Source of the DNA: Tachypleus tridentatus
Lineage: Eukaryota > Arthropoda > Merostomata > Xiphosura > Limulidae
Length of the DNA stretch: 64,000 nucleotides
Direction of reading: 5' to 3'
NCBI RefSeq assembly: GCF_004210375.1
Contig: NC_134827.1
Location: forward strand, 100,239,285 to 100,303,284
Part shown: in pieces, positions 13,201-26,400 of the stretch
Layout of the letters: every line of letters starts with the position of its first letter
How positions within the stretch are numbered: the stretch's first letter is position 1
Translations under genes and position numbers: made by a program
The notes under the pieces: model-generated
Seen by the model: the letters and a program-made list of their open reading frames with translations, nothing else
Database searches by the model: none
Told to the model about the DNA's origin: nothing

Positions 13201-13590
13201 TATAAGTATGGCTCAACTAAAAGACGAGAGTTCATAACCTACGTGGAATGTGATTGGTGGACAATGTAAAATAAGAGAGATAAAAAGACGAAGAAAACAA
13301 GCCATCAGTGCCATTTATTTTCAAAGTAATATTTTTGTTAAAAAAAGGTTGTAAATTGTATTATGTGCAAAGTGTTTTAAACACCAAAACTTGATAGCTG
13401 AACTCACACATTTATATGTGACAAGTTGAACATTATATATGCAAATCGAAGTTTTATTTTGACTGGTAATATAACACTTTTTTATTGTTTAATATAAAGG
13501 CTGCAGATGAACTTTTAAATATATTGTGTCAGGTAATTTGTTATTTGTCTTTATCAGTAGACTAGTTGTGGGAATATAATTACAAACCAA
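13201..13590. other. AT-rich intergenic DNA
   Basis: Nothing recognised. Confidence 0.4.
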
Positions 13591-13635
13591 ATGATACCAG
13601 AACTACAAGAGATGGAAACATCCGTTATACGCGAG
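13591..13635 (+). other. Candidate first coding exon upstream of the RING-CH gene
   Basis: An ATG opens 15 codons (MIPELQEMETSVIRE) ending exactly at a GCGAG|GTATGT donor in phase 0. The first certain exon of the RING-CH gene (20500) also starts in phase 0. If the N-terminal domain is a seven-helix type, at least one further exon must lie between them, perhaps in the assembly gap. A chance ATG plus donor cannot be excluded. Confidence 0.25.
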
Positions 13636-16057
13636 GTATGTGTTATAAAAGTGTATTATATATTTAAAATGCCCTTGTTGAGCTGGCCTGATTCCAAAAC
13701 ACAATTACAACTGTGAATTTCCTTGGCACAATATTATCGTAGGATTATTTTTATGAAATAGCTCTTAAGGTTACAACAGCAAAGTCGGTGTTTGAGAGGC
13801 TAAAATGACCAAAGAAATATATATATATAATTGTTTTTCATCCATTTATACTTTCAGTTGACTTGAGTAAATTTTCATTACACTTATTACAAAAACCACA
13901 TACGCTTGCACGTTACTCTAAATGTACAGGTTGCAATAAATAATTTCAATCACGCTGGTCAAAAGCCCCAAGTAAAAGAAGGATAAAATTACGTTCCGTG
14001 TCTTTCTTCCTGTTACATTATTGAATCGACCATTGACGTCGCAGAAAACATCACAAATCAAAAGAAATTCAACAAGTGGTTTTGAAATAAAAGGTGAAAC
14101 GGAATTGACAAAAGTTTTGTTTATTGTTACACAAGTACACATTATCTTTTCTGGGAGAAGATTACTGCTCTTAATTGTATATAGTATAATGTCTAATTAA
14201 TTATTGTAAAATTGTTTATGGTTTGTTTTTATTAAGTACGAATCCAAATAATGTGTTACCTGAGCTCTGCCCATCACCCGATTTCTAACATTATAAATAG
14301 TTAAACAACGCTGAGTTACCAATGGGCTAAAGATCAAAATCATTAATGTGTGTTATCAAAAGTTCGACATTAATCACAACAAAAGTCATGAATAATTTCT
14401 AAGGAAATGAACATAACAAACATATAGATAATTCGAAATGATAGCGTTGAAATGTGTTTCTTTGCCTGACATTTTGATATGTAAAATCATTTTTTAGTTA
14501 TGCATATTATTACACAAGGTATTGTCTTTGACATAGTCAACAGAAAAGCCGCAAATTTTATACGTTCACTGTGAAGTAGAACTGTATATATGTTATTTAT
14601 AGAATAACATATACAACAGTTGTCAACAGTTCCAAGAACCATGGTTATGAGCATTACGTTATACCCAGAGTACAAGTTTCAGCGTAGGTATAAATCATAA
14701 GCGAAAAGAGGATTTTCAGAACTGAATTGCACACGTATGTGTCTCGTTCTTCCTATCCCGTGAACCCATGCGAGTGTTTCTGAACAGTGTTAGGTTTTAC
14801 GTTGTACTTTGGGTTTCTGATAATTAATCGTGATAATTGTATTATAAATGTAAATAGGTAAGTGTTTTTGTTGCGCTTTTCTCCAAGAAATAGGTTTCTC
14901 ATAAATTTTCACTTGCATTCGAATCATTATAGAAATTAACGAACTATTGTTTTTAATGTTCGAAGTTAAGGTTCTTTTAACAATACTAGTTATTTCGCGT
15001 CTAGGAATTAGAATATGGAATTTGAAAATTAGAACTTTAGAGTAAACTAAATTTATTATTAAAACCTTAGTTGTGTACAAAACAGTATCATTAAATATCC
15101 GACCACACCATATTATACTGATTGGCAATATATGTTTTAGTTTATTTAGTATATGATACAACTTTTCGAAGTAAATTACCATAAGGTAGTACGCAGGTCC
15201 TTGACCTGCTATTCCTTTATTCCCCCCCCCCTTAACTGAGTTACCTTACTTTATAAGATGATATGGAGCTTTTATACTTTAGGCTAATTCAGAAACAGCT
15301 CAAATAACAGTTTTCCAGTTGTTACCTGAGTCTTATTGTATTTATTTCAACTTTACGACTGTTAGGCCTACATTATTACTGTTACGTAAACACAGTTTGA
15401 TGTTTGGCCTATATAAAAATTAATATGCTCAATTCTGTTTCGTCTTTGTCAATGATAGTATGAAATATATGGCATAGAAAATATGTGTAATGGAATTTTT
15501 CTTACAGAAAAAAAAATTTAGTAAATGTTTTGTTCATGTTTAATTAAGATAAACCAACATGATATAGGCATTAAATGAGATAGTAATTACAAAATGGAAA
15601 GAAATGAAAATAAGTTGTATTGTACTAGTAATGACCCTTTCTAGCTTTAAGTCAGTGTCTGATTTGGATTTTTTTCAACATGAATCAGACCAAAATATTT
15701 TTGATATGTTTTTTGAAAGTTTTATTTTGAATTTTCTTGTACAAATAGAACTACTTACATAATACATAATTGTAGCTACATGTAAAAGTAGCATTGTTCC
15801 CAAAAGTAATAAAAATAAGATTTGAGTGAAATAATGTAATGTAAAAACATACAAAGCTTGTATTAACAGTAAACTAGGTTTTAAGTTAAAGACATTGAAG
15901 TTAAAAAAACGTAGTTTTCTCTATGTACACTTGTTTAACATTTACAGTTTATGTAAAATAACTTCTTTTAAAAGAACAAACTACATTTTCTGAGAACATG
16001 GATCACATGGAAGAAAGTAAATGTTTGTGTATAATTTTAATTTCGTTTACTGTCGCA
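13636..16057. other. AT-rich intergenic or intronic DNA
   Basis: No exon, RNA or repeat family recognised. A 13-base C run lies near 15222-15234. If 13591-13635 is a real exon this stretch is intron. Confidence 0.35.
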
Positions 16058-16330
16058 TGCATGACCCAGTGGTTTGGCCTCTCCACTTGCAGTCTAAAGG
16101 TCATGGGTTCGAATCCCTGCCCCACCAAATATGCTTTCTCTTTTAGCCTAGGGGGCATTATAATGTGATAGTCAATCATACTATTCATTGGTAAAGAATA
16201 GCCAAATTGTTTAAAGTAGGTGGTGATGACCAGCTGTCTACTCTCTAGTCTTTTACTGTCAATAGATTAAGAATGGCTGGTGTGATAGCCCTTGTGTAGC
16301 TGTGCAAAAAATTCAAAACAAATTAAATAA
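16058..16330 (+). repeat. tRNA-derived SINE (family A), abutting the gap
   Basis: Best preserved head of the family: an A-box-like GACCCAGTGG and a perfect B box GGTTCGAATCC at 16106-16116. The shared body (GCATTATAATGTGATAGTCAA) and tail (GATAGCCCTTGTGTAGCTGTG) follow, then an A-rich end that runs into the N gap. Confidence 0.88.
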
Positions 16331-16830
16331 NNNNNNNNNNNNNNNNNNNNNNNNNNNNNNNNNNNNNNNNNNNNNNNNNNNNNNNNNNNNNNNNNNNNNN
16401 NNNNNNNNNNNNNNNNNNNNNNNNNNNNNNNNNNNNNNNNNNNNNNNNNNNNNNNNNNNNNNNNNNNNNNNNNNNNNNNNNNNNNNNNNNNNNNNNNNNN
16501 NNNNNNNNNNNNNNNNNNNNNNNNNNNNNNNNNNNNNNNNNNNNNNNNNNNNNNNNNNNNNNNNNNNNNNNNNNNNNNNNNNNNNNNNNNNNNNNNNNNN
16601 NNNNNNNNNNNNNNNNNNNNNNNNNNNNNNNNNNNNNNNNNNNNNNNNNNNNNNNNNNNNNNNNNNNNNNNNNNNNNNNNNNNNNNNNNNNNNNNNNNNN
16701 NNNNNNNNNNNNNNNNNNNNNNNNNNNNNNNNNNNNNNNNNNNNNNNNNNNNNNNNNNNNNNNNNNNNNNNNNNNNNNNNNNNNNNNNNNNNNNNNNNNN
16801 NNNNNNNNNNNNNNNNNNNNNNNNNNNNNN
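16331..16830. other. Assembly gap, exactly 500 N
   Basis: 500 undetermined bases, a round number that suggests a scaffolding placeholder whose true length may differ. It starts directly after a SINE tail, a common assembly break point. Missing upstream exons of the RING-CH gene could lie here. Confidence 0.98.
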
Positions 16831-18574
16831 AAGGTGCTAACCTAAATCTGAGTATCAAGATTCCTGTTAATGCCAATTGTTCTCTCTGACATTTTATATT
16901 ATTCATAACCATTAAAAATACAATGTTTTAATCTATCACATTTTGTTTATTTTCTGTGTGCAATATTATCTATTTCATTTTGAAAGTTTCTCTTGTGAAG
17001 TTTAAATTGACAACTTTGCTCAATTGTTAAAACCTCATATCATAGTTAGAAAGCAAGATAAATTATGATAGTTATAGAACATTGCTTGCTCTACATATGT
17101 CATTATTTCAGATTCTTAGGTGCATTATTTCAGCAAATAGAAATTATTTAATGTAATAGTACTATTATTATGAGTAAAGCAAACTTAAATTCCATTGGGC
17201 AGTCAACAAAACAAAAAACAAATGGTAACAGGTACATTTTATATTTCTTACTTTTCACATATTTATTTTATTGATTATTATACAAGTAACTAAAATATAA
17301 AAATTACAATTTATTAGGATAGTTTAGATAAAATAATGACAAAAATTCTCAATAGGGTGTGCTCACAATCATTAATACAATGAGTGCACTGCATGTTTGC
17401 TGAGTGAATTAGAACTTGTGCAGTGGAATTATTATTTAGACACGGGTCAATATGCAATAAAACATTAACATGAAATATAAACAGATGGATACTATTACAA
17501 CTTTAAGCTACATAGGGTAAATAATTATAGTTTCTTGTTGTAATTTTAAGTCATTTTAGAAAGAAAAATAAGAATGATTTATATTTATTGGTTCTTTTTC
17601 ACTGTAGTGGCTATGTAATTGGTTAAATTAACTGAATCTTTGTAGAGTTGAGGTAGAGAAAATAACAGAAAAAAACAAAGTTTTACTGTAGAAAATTTGA
17701 TATTTGTTTTGGATGTTTGGGAGATTACTAGACAATCTTCAGGTGAAGAAAAGTGTTTTTAATCTTAACACGAAAATGCTTGCACATGATGTAATCCTTA
17801 CTCTGACTCTATATATTCATAGATATATATTTAGTAAAAGTACTTAATTTAAAAAAAAATAATTTTTTGTGTGTTTATTGGAAACTTGTGAAAGTTTGTG
17901 AAGATAAATGAAACAAAAATTGTAACATGAAACCTTCCATGGTCATGTTTGGGTTAAAAGTCAGTCATTGACTAGGTCCATCAAGATGTTTCAATTGAAA
18001 ACTTGTTTTCAGAATCTAAAATAACCCTTTTGTCTTTGTTTTTTCTCAACTTGATTTGATAAAATAGTATATTTTCATTGAAAATAATATTAAACCATTT
18101 TCTATATTCACTGCATTGTCCTATCTTCATTTTTATTTTATAATTTGTGTTTCATGATTTCTAATCTTAGCAGATTTTTGTGTTCATTCACATAAGCACC
18201 ACATTTTTCTATTTTTTTTGCATCTTTACAAATTGAGTGGTGCCAAAATCTATTAGTATCTCTCATAAATTTAACTGAAGCCAGTCTTATTCAAAACTTT
18301 ATGAAACTTTTCTTGGCTTGTTTTTTCTGTCCAGATTTTGATTATGGTTCTTTATTATGGGTAGCAATGAATAACTTTGATTTTACCATCTGCTCAAAAA
18401 TTTTTAATTGTATCCATAAGTTAACAAATTAAAACAATCATACATTCACTGTGTAAAGAATGATTACCTCCCGTGACAAACAGTCCAATCAAAAAGAGAT
18501 ATAATGTCTTTTTCACTCATTATTTAACACCCTTCTATAATCCACTGGTCAGGATAATAAGTTGATTTATGTCT
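16831..18574. other. AT-rich DNA, nothing recognised
   Basis: No splice-flanked open frame with a hydrophobic segment was found on the + strand. I looked for one because the downstream gene appears to lack its first membrane helices. Confidence 0.4.
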
Positions 18575-18668
18575 CTCAATGTAATACATTTTTCCCATGA
18601 TACCAATGGTGAGTACAACTCAGATAGTCCATAGTGTAGCTTTGTGATTAATTGTAAGCAAGCAATAC
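18575..18668 (+). repeat. SINE 3' fragment (family B)
   Basis: CAGATAGTCCATAGTGTAGC followed by TTTGTG matches the SINE tails at 43600 and 54510. The 5' part is missing or too diverged to see. Confidence 0.45.
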
Positions 18669-19259
18669 AATATACATTCAACTTTTGTTTTTCTTTCTTT
18701 TAACACAAACTTTCATTAACAATCAATGTCTGTAATTAGTATTGACATATCTTGGTGGGGAGATCAGATTAAACGTGCTGATTGGCTTTTGTCTGTGTTA
18801 TGCACACTGAACTGGGAGAGTAGGGATAATAATGTGCTGTCTTGGTAGTTTTATTTAGTTTTAGAAACTTAAGTTTGTGATGATACTGCTCTAAGCATGG
18901 TAAAAGACCAGTTCTGAAAAATGAAACCATGCCAAATGTCACAACAAGCAAAAATATAGACTTGGAAAGTGAAGTTTAAAGGCTAGTTTCACAACTACTA
19001 TAAAATATTCTAAATAATAATTGTTAGCAAATGATATGTATGTCCCTCTATAAGTTCATTGTATATCTTTTCTGAAATTAACCTCATTTTTAAAACGTGA
19101 GTACAAGAAGAAATCGGCTTAAATTGAAATTATGTTGCAGTACAATGTAAAGTTTCAAGACTACAGAGCTATGTTATTCTTTGATCCTTAGGTACAGTAT
19201 TACAAATTCATAGATTTTCATCCTTTAAATCCTGACAAGTAATTCAACTTCTAAATGTT
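18669..19259. other. AT-rich DNA
   Basis: Nothing recognised. Confidence 0.4.
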
Positions 19260-20345
19260 CTTAAATCAGTCTAGTCTAGCTGATTGGCCTAATGACAAAC
19301 ATTAGAACCATCTGCTTTCATAGACCATTAAGGACCTTATGTGGCAGTATTTGAACAACAACCAGAGAACACAGTTATTTTCAACCATGTTAACTCCATA
19401 TTCCCCAACATTTAAATTCACCCGTGAACAAAAAAAAAAACAACCAACCAAATAGTATTTGTCAACCTCAATATCACAAGAACTGATACACAATTCAAAA
19501 TGGAAATCCACAGAAAAAAAAATCGCTCATACTGGACTATACATTCCCTAGGACTCAGCACATGAAACAAAACAAAAACTCAACATACTAACAAACCAAA
19601 TACACAGCCATAAAACTATGTTTACCAGATAAAATTAAAGATGAAATCAACAAAATAAAACAATACTTCATCAACATCAATAAGTCTGTTCTAAAAACTA
19701 TTGAAAAAATTATGAACATACATTTAGATCAACAACAAACAATAATAAATTCCAAGAAACAACAAAACCTTACACTGCTGTATTCCGTACATTTCTGATA
19801 TCTGAAAACATAACCAACATTTGGAAAAATCTTGTAACAAAACACAACATTCCAGTAAACACCAAATTTATTCAAAAACCAGTTACAAAACTAAAGCCCA
19901 TACTATGTAAAAACTACACTGACAAACACAACACCAACATTATTTATACAATGCAACAACTGCTATGACTTAGCAAAAAAATGGAAACTAGATTCAAAGA
20001 ATACAAAAAAAACACCCAGATACTAAGTTGGGAAACAAATATAAACAAATCCAAAATCAAAGAAGCCCAACTTGTACAACAACTCAAAATTAAACCAATA
20101 TAAAGGAACACCTTTATACCTATATTAATTAATAACTTAACATATACTGCAACGCCCCCTACAATCCTGTAACTGTTTACACTCTCGTCCCTAAAACGTG
20201 CCTGGCAACAGTCATTTACAAACACACTTTGTTAACCTGAAGATAACCTTAGAAGGTTGAAACGTTGTTCTGTTCTTTATTTTAATTAGTTTTAATACCC
20301 ATACCAGCTGTCTTGAGAATTCACTTTTACTTCAAGTGGGTTTCT
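19260..20345 (+). mobile_element. Decayed Penelope-like element, 3' part
   Basis: Fragments of a Penelope-type protein can be read in order across frames. A stretch LCLPDKIKDEINKIKQYF at about 19617-19670 resembles the region after the reverse transcriptase palm. Then come NIIY, QCNNCYD and METRFKEYKK around 19938-20005, which recall the Y, C-x2-C and R-x3-E-x-K elements of the GIY-YIG nuclease that ends these proteins. Many stops and frame changes make it inactive. The non-coding end (20231-20345, ACGTTGTTCTG to TTCAAGTGGGTTTCTCGTCA) recurs at 40589-40712. No reverse transcriptase core with its catalytic aspartates was readable, so assignment rests on the C-terminal pieces and the shared terminus. 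Confidence 0.6.
20231..20272 (+). ncRNA. Hammerhead-ribozyme-like core in a Penelope-like terminus
   Basis: CTGAAGA (20237-20243) fits the hammerhead box CUGANGA. AACCT (20245-20249) can pair with AGGTT (20254-20258) as stem II over a four-base loop, and GAAA follows at 20259-20262. Hammerhead motifs are known in Penelope-like termini. Stems I and III are not resolved, so catalysis is not claimed. Confidence 0.4.
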
Positions 20346-20499
20346 CGTCATCTCAAAATTTTCTAGTGGTGTCAGTTATGTGAAGGAACCTAACTGCTAA
20401 AAGCAAAAGGCTAAATGCACTTTTAATATTAATTTAACACATTTTGTGTTACTGGACTATCATTCATGGCAGTTATATAAAAATTTTCTTCTTTTGCAG

Positions 20500-23400
20500 G
20501 CTTTCCACGTCCAAGACAAAAAACTTGACAAACCATCTTTTCTCAACAAATCATTTTTTGGTTTCCTTGCTTTTAATGTTATTAGTTATTCTCTACTTTT
20601 GACTGAACTGATATTGTTACAGTTAGGAGATCACAATGAAAATGAAAGAGTAAGTTGTCACTACTGTACATTAAAGGCCAGAAAGATAGTTGGATCTAAA
20701 ATTATGATGTTTCAATAAATAAAGTAATTAATGTAAATGTGGTTTAATGTTATCATCTACTTGAAACTGTATTCAACTTAAATATTTAGGGTTTTTCTTC
20801 TAATTCAGGTATATATGTATTGTGTTTTTTTGAAAAACTAAATAACAGTTTGAATGGTAATTTTCAGTTGTGTGTAAGTGCCTGTGCACACCTGATTTTT
20901 GATAGAGTGGTGTGAATTTTTACCTAAGTTCCTGGTTCTTACATTTCCTTCTTATAAAAAAAAAAAAAAGCAGAGAAAAGGGTCCACTAAAATGTACCTT
21001 ACTCAGATTTGACTGAACCATTTTATTTTTTACAATTTCTTCTAATATTTAAAGAGCCATTAAAATTCACAACCTAAACTTTGAGTTTATAAGTGTTAAA
21101 AATTGAGACCCCGATATAAGAATTGAATGAGTTTTGGGAACTTTCAGGACAGGATCCACAAATTGATATTTGCAGGCAAGGGATTGTTCAAAAAACGTAC
21201 GTCTACTTCTAGATTTTCGAAATTTTCACTGTAATGGGATGATTAAGGTGGTTGAGCAGTTCTTAACTTGACTGCATAGAATTATGTTTAAATTGATAAT
21301 AAAATGTAAGTAATTATTTAAAACAAGTTATTCCCCATGAATCCCCATGAAATTTCAAAGGTAACTTACTGGTTGTGCATACTGCAACTACTGCACATGG
21401 AGGTTTTGATTCATGTTACTAAAACATGTAAAGTATATACTTTAGACTTGAGATTAAACAATCGTAGAACATGATTGATCTGAAATGAAAGATATACAGA
21501 GTGGACTGAGATATGAGAAATTTGAATGATCAAGTAACTTAATATTTTATTTACCTACAAATGATTGGCTAGTCATAAAATAAACACCTAAAAGTCTATA
21601 TATGTAAAAGATGAGTTTATCTTAGTTTTTAAACTTAGTTTTACTATCACACACATCCCTTTAATATGTCTAGCATAAAGTTTCATATGTAATGATAAAA
21701 TTACTTTTTTATGTCCTGATTTTTTTTATTTTCAGAATTTTTTCACAAGCCTGTTCAATGGATTTTATGCTGGGCTTATGCTCATTGTTGTAATATTTTT
21801 CCTTGTTTATGGAACACTCATGTACTTTCAGGTAAATTTTTGTTTTCTGCTTATTGAAAATATGATGTTATACTAGTTTTTTTGAAGTAGTGATATTTCT
21901 ACTGAAGAAGATAAGTTTAAGTGAAAATTTGAGAAATGGATGAGAAAACTTTTAAGAGAATAATTTTATAGATGTATGTTAAATAAATAAACTAACTTTT
22001 TTAAACTAAAGCTCACATTTATTAATATCTCCAAACATTATTTAGATTGGGATACAAATTGACATGAAATTCAGAAAGTTGCTTTCTGTAATCTTTATTT
22101 TAAGTTGCTTTTAGTTTGATCAGTTTTAACAATACCTGATTCAGATTGTTATGTGAGTATCAGGTTATCTTTTAACTTGTATTTAATATTCATCAATGTT
22201 TGTTTAACCTTATTCATAGATTTAAAGATGGGATAACATTTTCGTTAAGCCTGCCATGGCCATGTGGTTAGGGCACACAATTTATAGTCTAAGGGTTGTA
22301 GGTTAGAATCCACCTCACACCAAACATGCTTGCCCTTCAGCCATGGGGACATTATAAAGTGATGGTCAAACCCACTATTTGTTGATAAAAGAGTAGCTGA
22401 AGAGTTGGCAGTGGGTGGTGATGACTAACTGCCTTCCCTCTAGTCTTATGCTGCTATATAAGGAACAACTAGCACAGATAGCCCTTATGTAACTTTGCAC
22501 AAAATTAAAAAAACATACAAAATGTGTAATTTTAAAAAGAAATAACTTTCAAAGATGATATAGAAGGCATTTTGATGTGGAAATAATCAATGCCCTTAAT
22601 AAATATCTTATAATTGTGTAAGTGTGAAACATTTTATTAATTATAGAATTTTAAACATAAGAAGTGACAAACTCTAGTACCTACTAGTATAATGTTGTTA
22701 ACATGTAAAACATTAAAATTGCATGAGTAAACTCAACTTTATGTGAAATTAATGCATTTATTTTTTTTATTTTAAATCCAGCTTCGTGGAGGATTTATTC
22801 AAAGCTCATCAGCAGATGTCAATCCATCTCAACTTCATCAGTCTCGACTAGGGCTTGTTTCTCAAGGAGTTCTGCTTCTTATTACCATAGCTTTCATTAT
22901 CTCTGATGTTCTTGGAAGTTCTTGGAAAAATAAGTAAGTAATTTTAGAAACTGTATAAAACAACAGTATTGCTAAAAGTTACAAAACAAGAATATTTTGA
23001 AATAAGGTGGAGAACCACAATATTGTTCTGTAATATAGGTGATATTCTTTTTAAAATGTTAAGTAATTTTTATCACAAGTCAGTGTTAATCAAAGTATAC
23101 CAAAACATCTCCAGTGAACAAATTAAAGTAAAAATAATAACTGTGAAGTAACAAGTAGAATATTTAAAATTTGAATATGCTGTAACAAACGGTTCAACAC
23201 AGGCAAGTGGTTAAAGCACTTGACTCACAATCTGCAGGTTGATGGTTTGAGTCCCACCCAGCCTGATACTGGGGGAAAGGCCTCTTCAGCCCTGGTTATC
23301 AGAGATGTGATTTACATGATATATTTCTCTTTATTTTACTCCCTAATTTATCACATTTAAATTTTAAGTGAAATATAAAACATGATGGTTATCAAAGTGT

Positions 23401-26400
23401 AAACAAAATACTAGTCATGCATAAATAGATTTAAGCTAAGCAATACTCAAACGTACAACATAAATAGATTTAGGCTGAGCATTACTCAAACCTACAACAT
23501 AAATAGATTTAGGCTGAGCATTACTCAAACCTACAACATAAATACATTTAGGCTAAGCATTACTCAAACGTGCAACATCAATAAATAACAAGAACCATAT
23601 TAATGAACAGACAAGAATTGGGCAACTTTTCAGTTCTTTAAAATGATTTATTCTTCTGCAAAAAAAGCAAGTTTTAAATCCATTGCTGTTACACATGTAA
23701 ATTCTTTGTTTTAAAATTCCTGTACAAGGTGATGGATCGTAAATTTTTGTGGTAATGTTGTCCATAGACATTCCATTATACATTGCCATGCAGTAAGTCA
23801 ATTATTTTTACTTTGTATGCATCAGTTTCCTTAAGATATTCGAGAAACCTGAGCAACGACATCTCTCACCTGTAGCGGCAAGTACAGCCACAGTTTTGGA
23901 AAACCCACATTATTTAATGGATTTACTGGACAGCATAAACTGATTAGTTGGTACAGTGAATGTAAAAAACATTTACAGGCCATATATGTACCAGCTGCAG
24001 TGAATGGACTGAAGAATAAATTGAAGACGTGTTATTTGTCTAAGTATTATAATCATCAGAACAAGACAAAAACATAAAGGCTGTAACCAAGTTATTGGCA
24101 TTTAAATCAGATCTAACAAAAAGAAACTTGTTTTCCATATTTATTTCCATCACTCTTTACCTATAAGAATTGTTATAAAATTAGAACATAGAAATTTAGA
24201 CATTTAAGAAACTCGTCATGCAATGGTACCAGAATGTTACAGACGTTACATTAACCTAACTTATTTTTTAATCGACCAAAACTAACCATTTATTTATGAT
24301 GCTTCTGGCAGTTCATTTTCAGGCTGAAAACTGTGTTAAATGAAACTTGTTTAATAAATGATAGTGAAAAAAAGGGATTAGTCATTAAGCATAAGAAACT
24401 TTTCACATTTGGTAGACAAGTGCATGGAAGTGTTGTTTTTGATTGTTACAGGGTCCCCGTTTTGAGTCGTAATTGTCACGATGTCATATTTCGGGTTGTG
24501 GAAATGGGTGTGGCTTTGTGGTTTCCTTGTGTACTCTGGAACTGTGTGAGGTAAGTGCAATAGAAACTTTGCTATTTAAGACAATCACAGTGAGTTTAAT
24601 AATTTAATTGTATAAAATTTTGGGAAAGAGAATGTCTAAGTCACTTTTGTTTAATAGTAAAATATATATAAAAAGCTATACCAAAGAGAAATTAAGTTAT
24701 AAGACATTTGAAACTATAATTATATTATAACATAAATCAGATTCCAAGACATATTATACGAATCACATTCAAGAAATATACAAAGAGAACAGGGTTTAAT
24801 TTAAAAATACCACAATGCAGAAATGTTATGTACGTTTGTAAATGCTATTACTTATAATGAATAGCTGTTGTGATGTACCCTGCAAAACTTTTACTATTGC
24901 CTAGAAATAAAAAAATGTAAATAGTGCATTGAATATTTTTATTGTTAAAACTTTTGTTATTTTATTCTTGATTAGTTAATTCTTAGGTATGTAAACATTT
25001 AGTATAAATAATATTCAGTTAAAAAGAAAAAAGTTATTATAACCAATAATTTCTGCTTTTCAATTAGAAATTGATTTCACCTTCACCACAATTAATAATC
25101 CTTCTCAATATCTCTAAGGGCAACAGCAGTATTCTAATAACCTTCTACTCAACTCAACCTAAAAGAAATTTATTATAGAAATAAAAAGAAATACTCAAGT
25201 GAGGGAGTTCAGTATATATATATAAAATATATTTGGGTTTGAGAAGATTTACTTTTTATGGAAAATTTCGAAATTACTTGCTAATTAGAACATAAATAAT
25301 CAGTTTTATCTCATTTTTATCTTTCATTGTTAGTCCTGAGCAGTTATGGATTTTGAATCCCAGAAAAATTTTGAAAAAGCTAGATCAAGCTAAACAGATT
25401 TTGCCTACTGAATCCGAGTCTCTAGTATCTCCCACACAAGAGATTTTAGTCAGAGCAGGTGAGTACTGCATAAAAAAAACTGTAAGATGGATGAATGCTG
25501 TACTCTAATGATTGAGTTTCTTCCTGATCTATTGTCTTTCAAACACGGAAGATGCATTTTTTCGATGTTGATCTAAAAGGGAGAAACAGCCTGAAAATTT
25601 AGAATGAAGTTGATCAAGACGTATACCTGTTCACACGTGAAACTTAAGAGCATGCATACTTGGATGTTAAACATATTTCTTTTGGTTCAAACATGTCCAA
25701 CAGTTGTGTGTAGAGAGGATACCGACAACGTCAAAAAACAAACTAGCTTTACCCTACTCGTGCAGTAGTAAGTTAACTTCTTACCCTAAATCTCAACAAC
25801 AGATAGGCATGTTGTGGATAAATAAGAAACATGTCATCTGTAATTGCTGCCTATGACAAGTATTAAAACACCATGTAACTGTTGTTTAAATTTTGAGGAA
25901 ACACAAAATACATAAAGGTGATGCAAAACTGGCTATGTTCACTTGGATTGTACCATTAATATATCAAAGGGGCCAGTTTTAATTTTAAAAGGACACATAC
26001 GTTGCTTACATCAGCATTTTCTAAAGTATGGGGTATACCTCCCCAGGGGAGCACAAATTATCTTTTTTTGGGTGGGGGGTGCTCGCAATTACAAGAGTCA
26101 GTAGTGCAATAACATAGAATTAAATGTTTTAATATATATTTTTAATTAATGAAAATAATAAGTAATTATTACAACAGCATTTTGTATTACACCTCATCAA
26201 TTAACTCATTCTTTGACTTATTGATAAAACAAAAGGTGGGGGAATGTGCTGTAAAGCACATTTGTAAAAGGTGGGCTTGAATTCCAAAAGTTTATGAAAT
26301 GCTGGCTTATATGAACATCCAAATAAAAAATGCACATTTAGATACATTTCAAAATTTGACCCCTGAGTAATCTCTGCCATCTTATATTTCTTGATCTATT

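Noticed and set aside
16058-16130. Functional tRNA gene
   Set aside because: A and B boxes are present but the arms do not pair, and the sequence runs straight into a SINE body shared with five other loci.
16302-16912. Open frames of about 195 codons on both strands
   Set aside because: They consist almost entirely of undetermined bases in the assembly gap.
24333-24554. Independent small gene
   Set aside because: The ATG-proximal part is intron. Only 24452-24550 is coding, and it is exon 4 of the RING-CH gene, bordered by AG and GT and in phase with exons 3 and 5.
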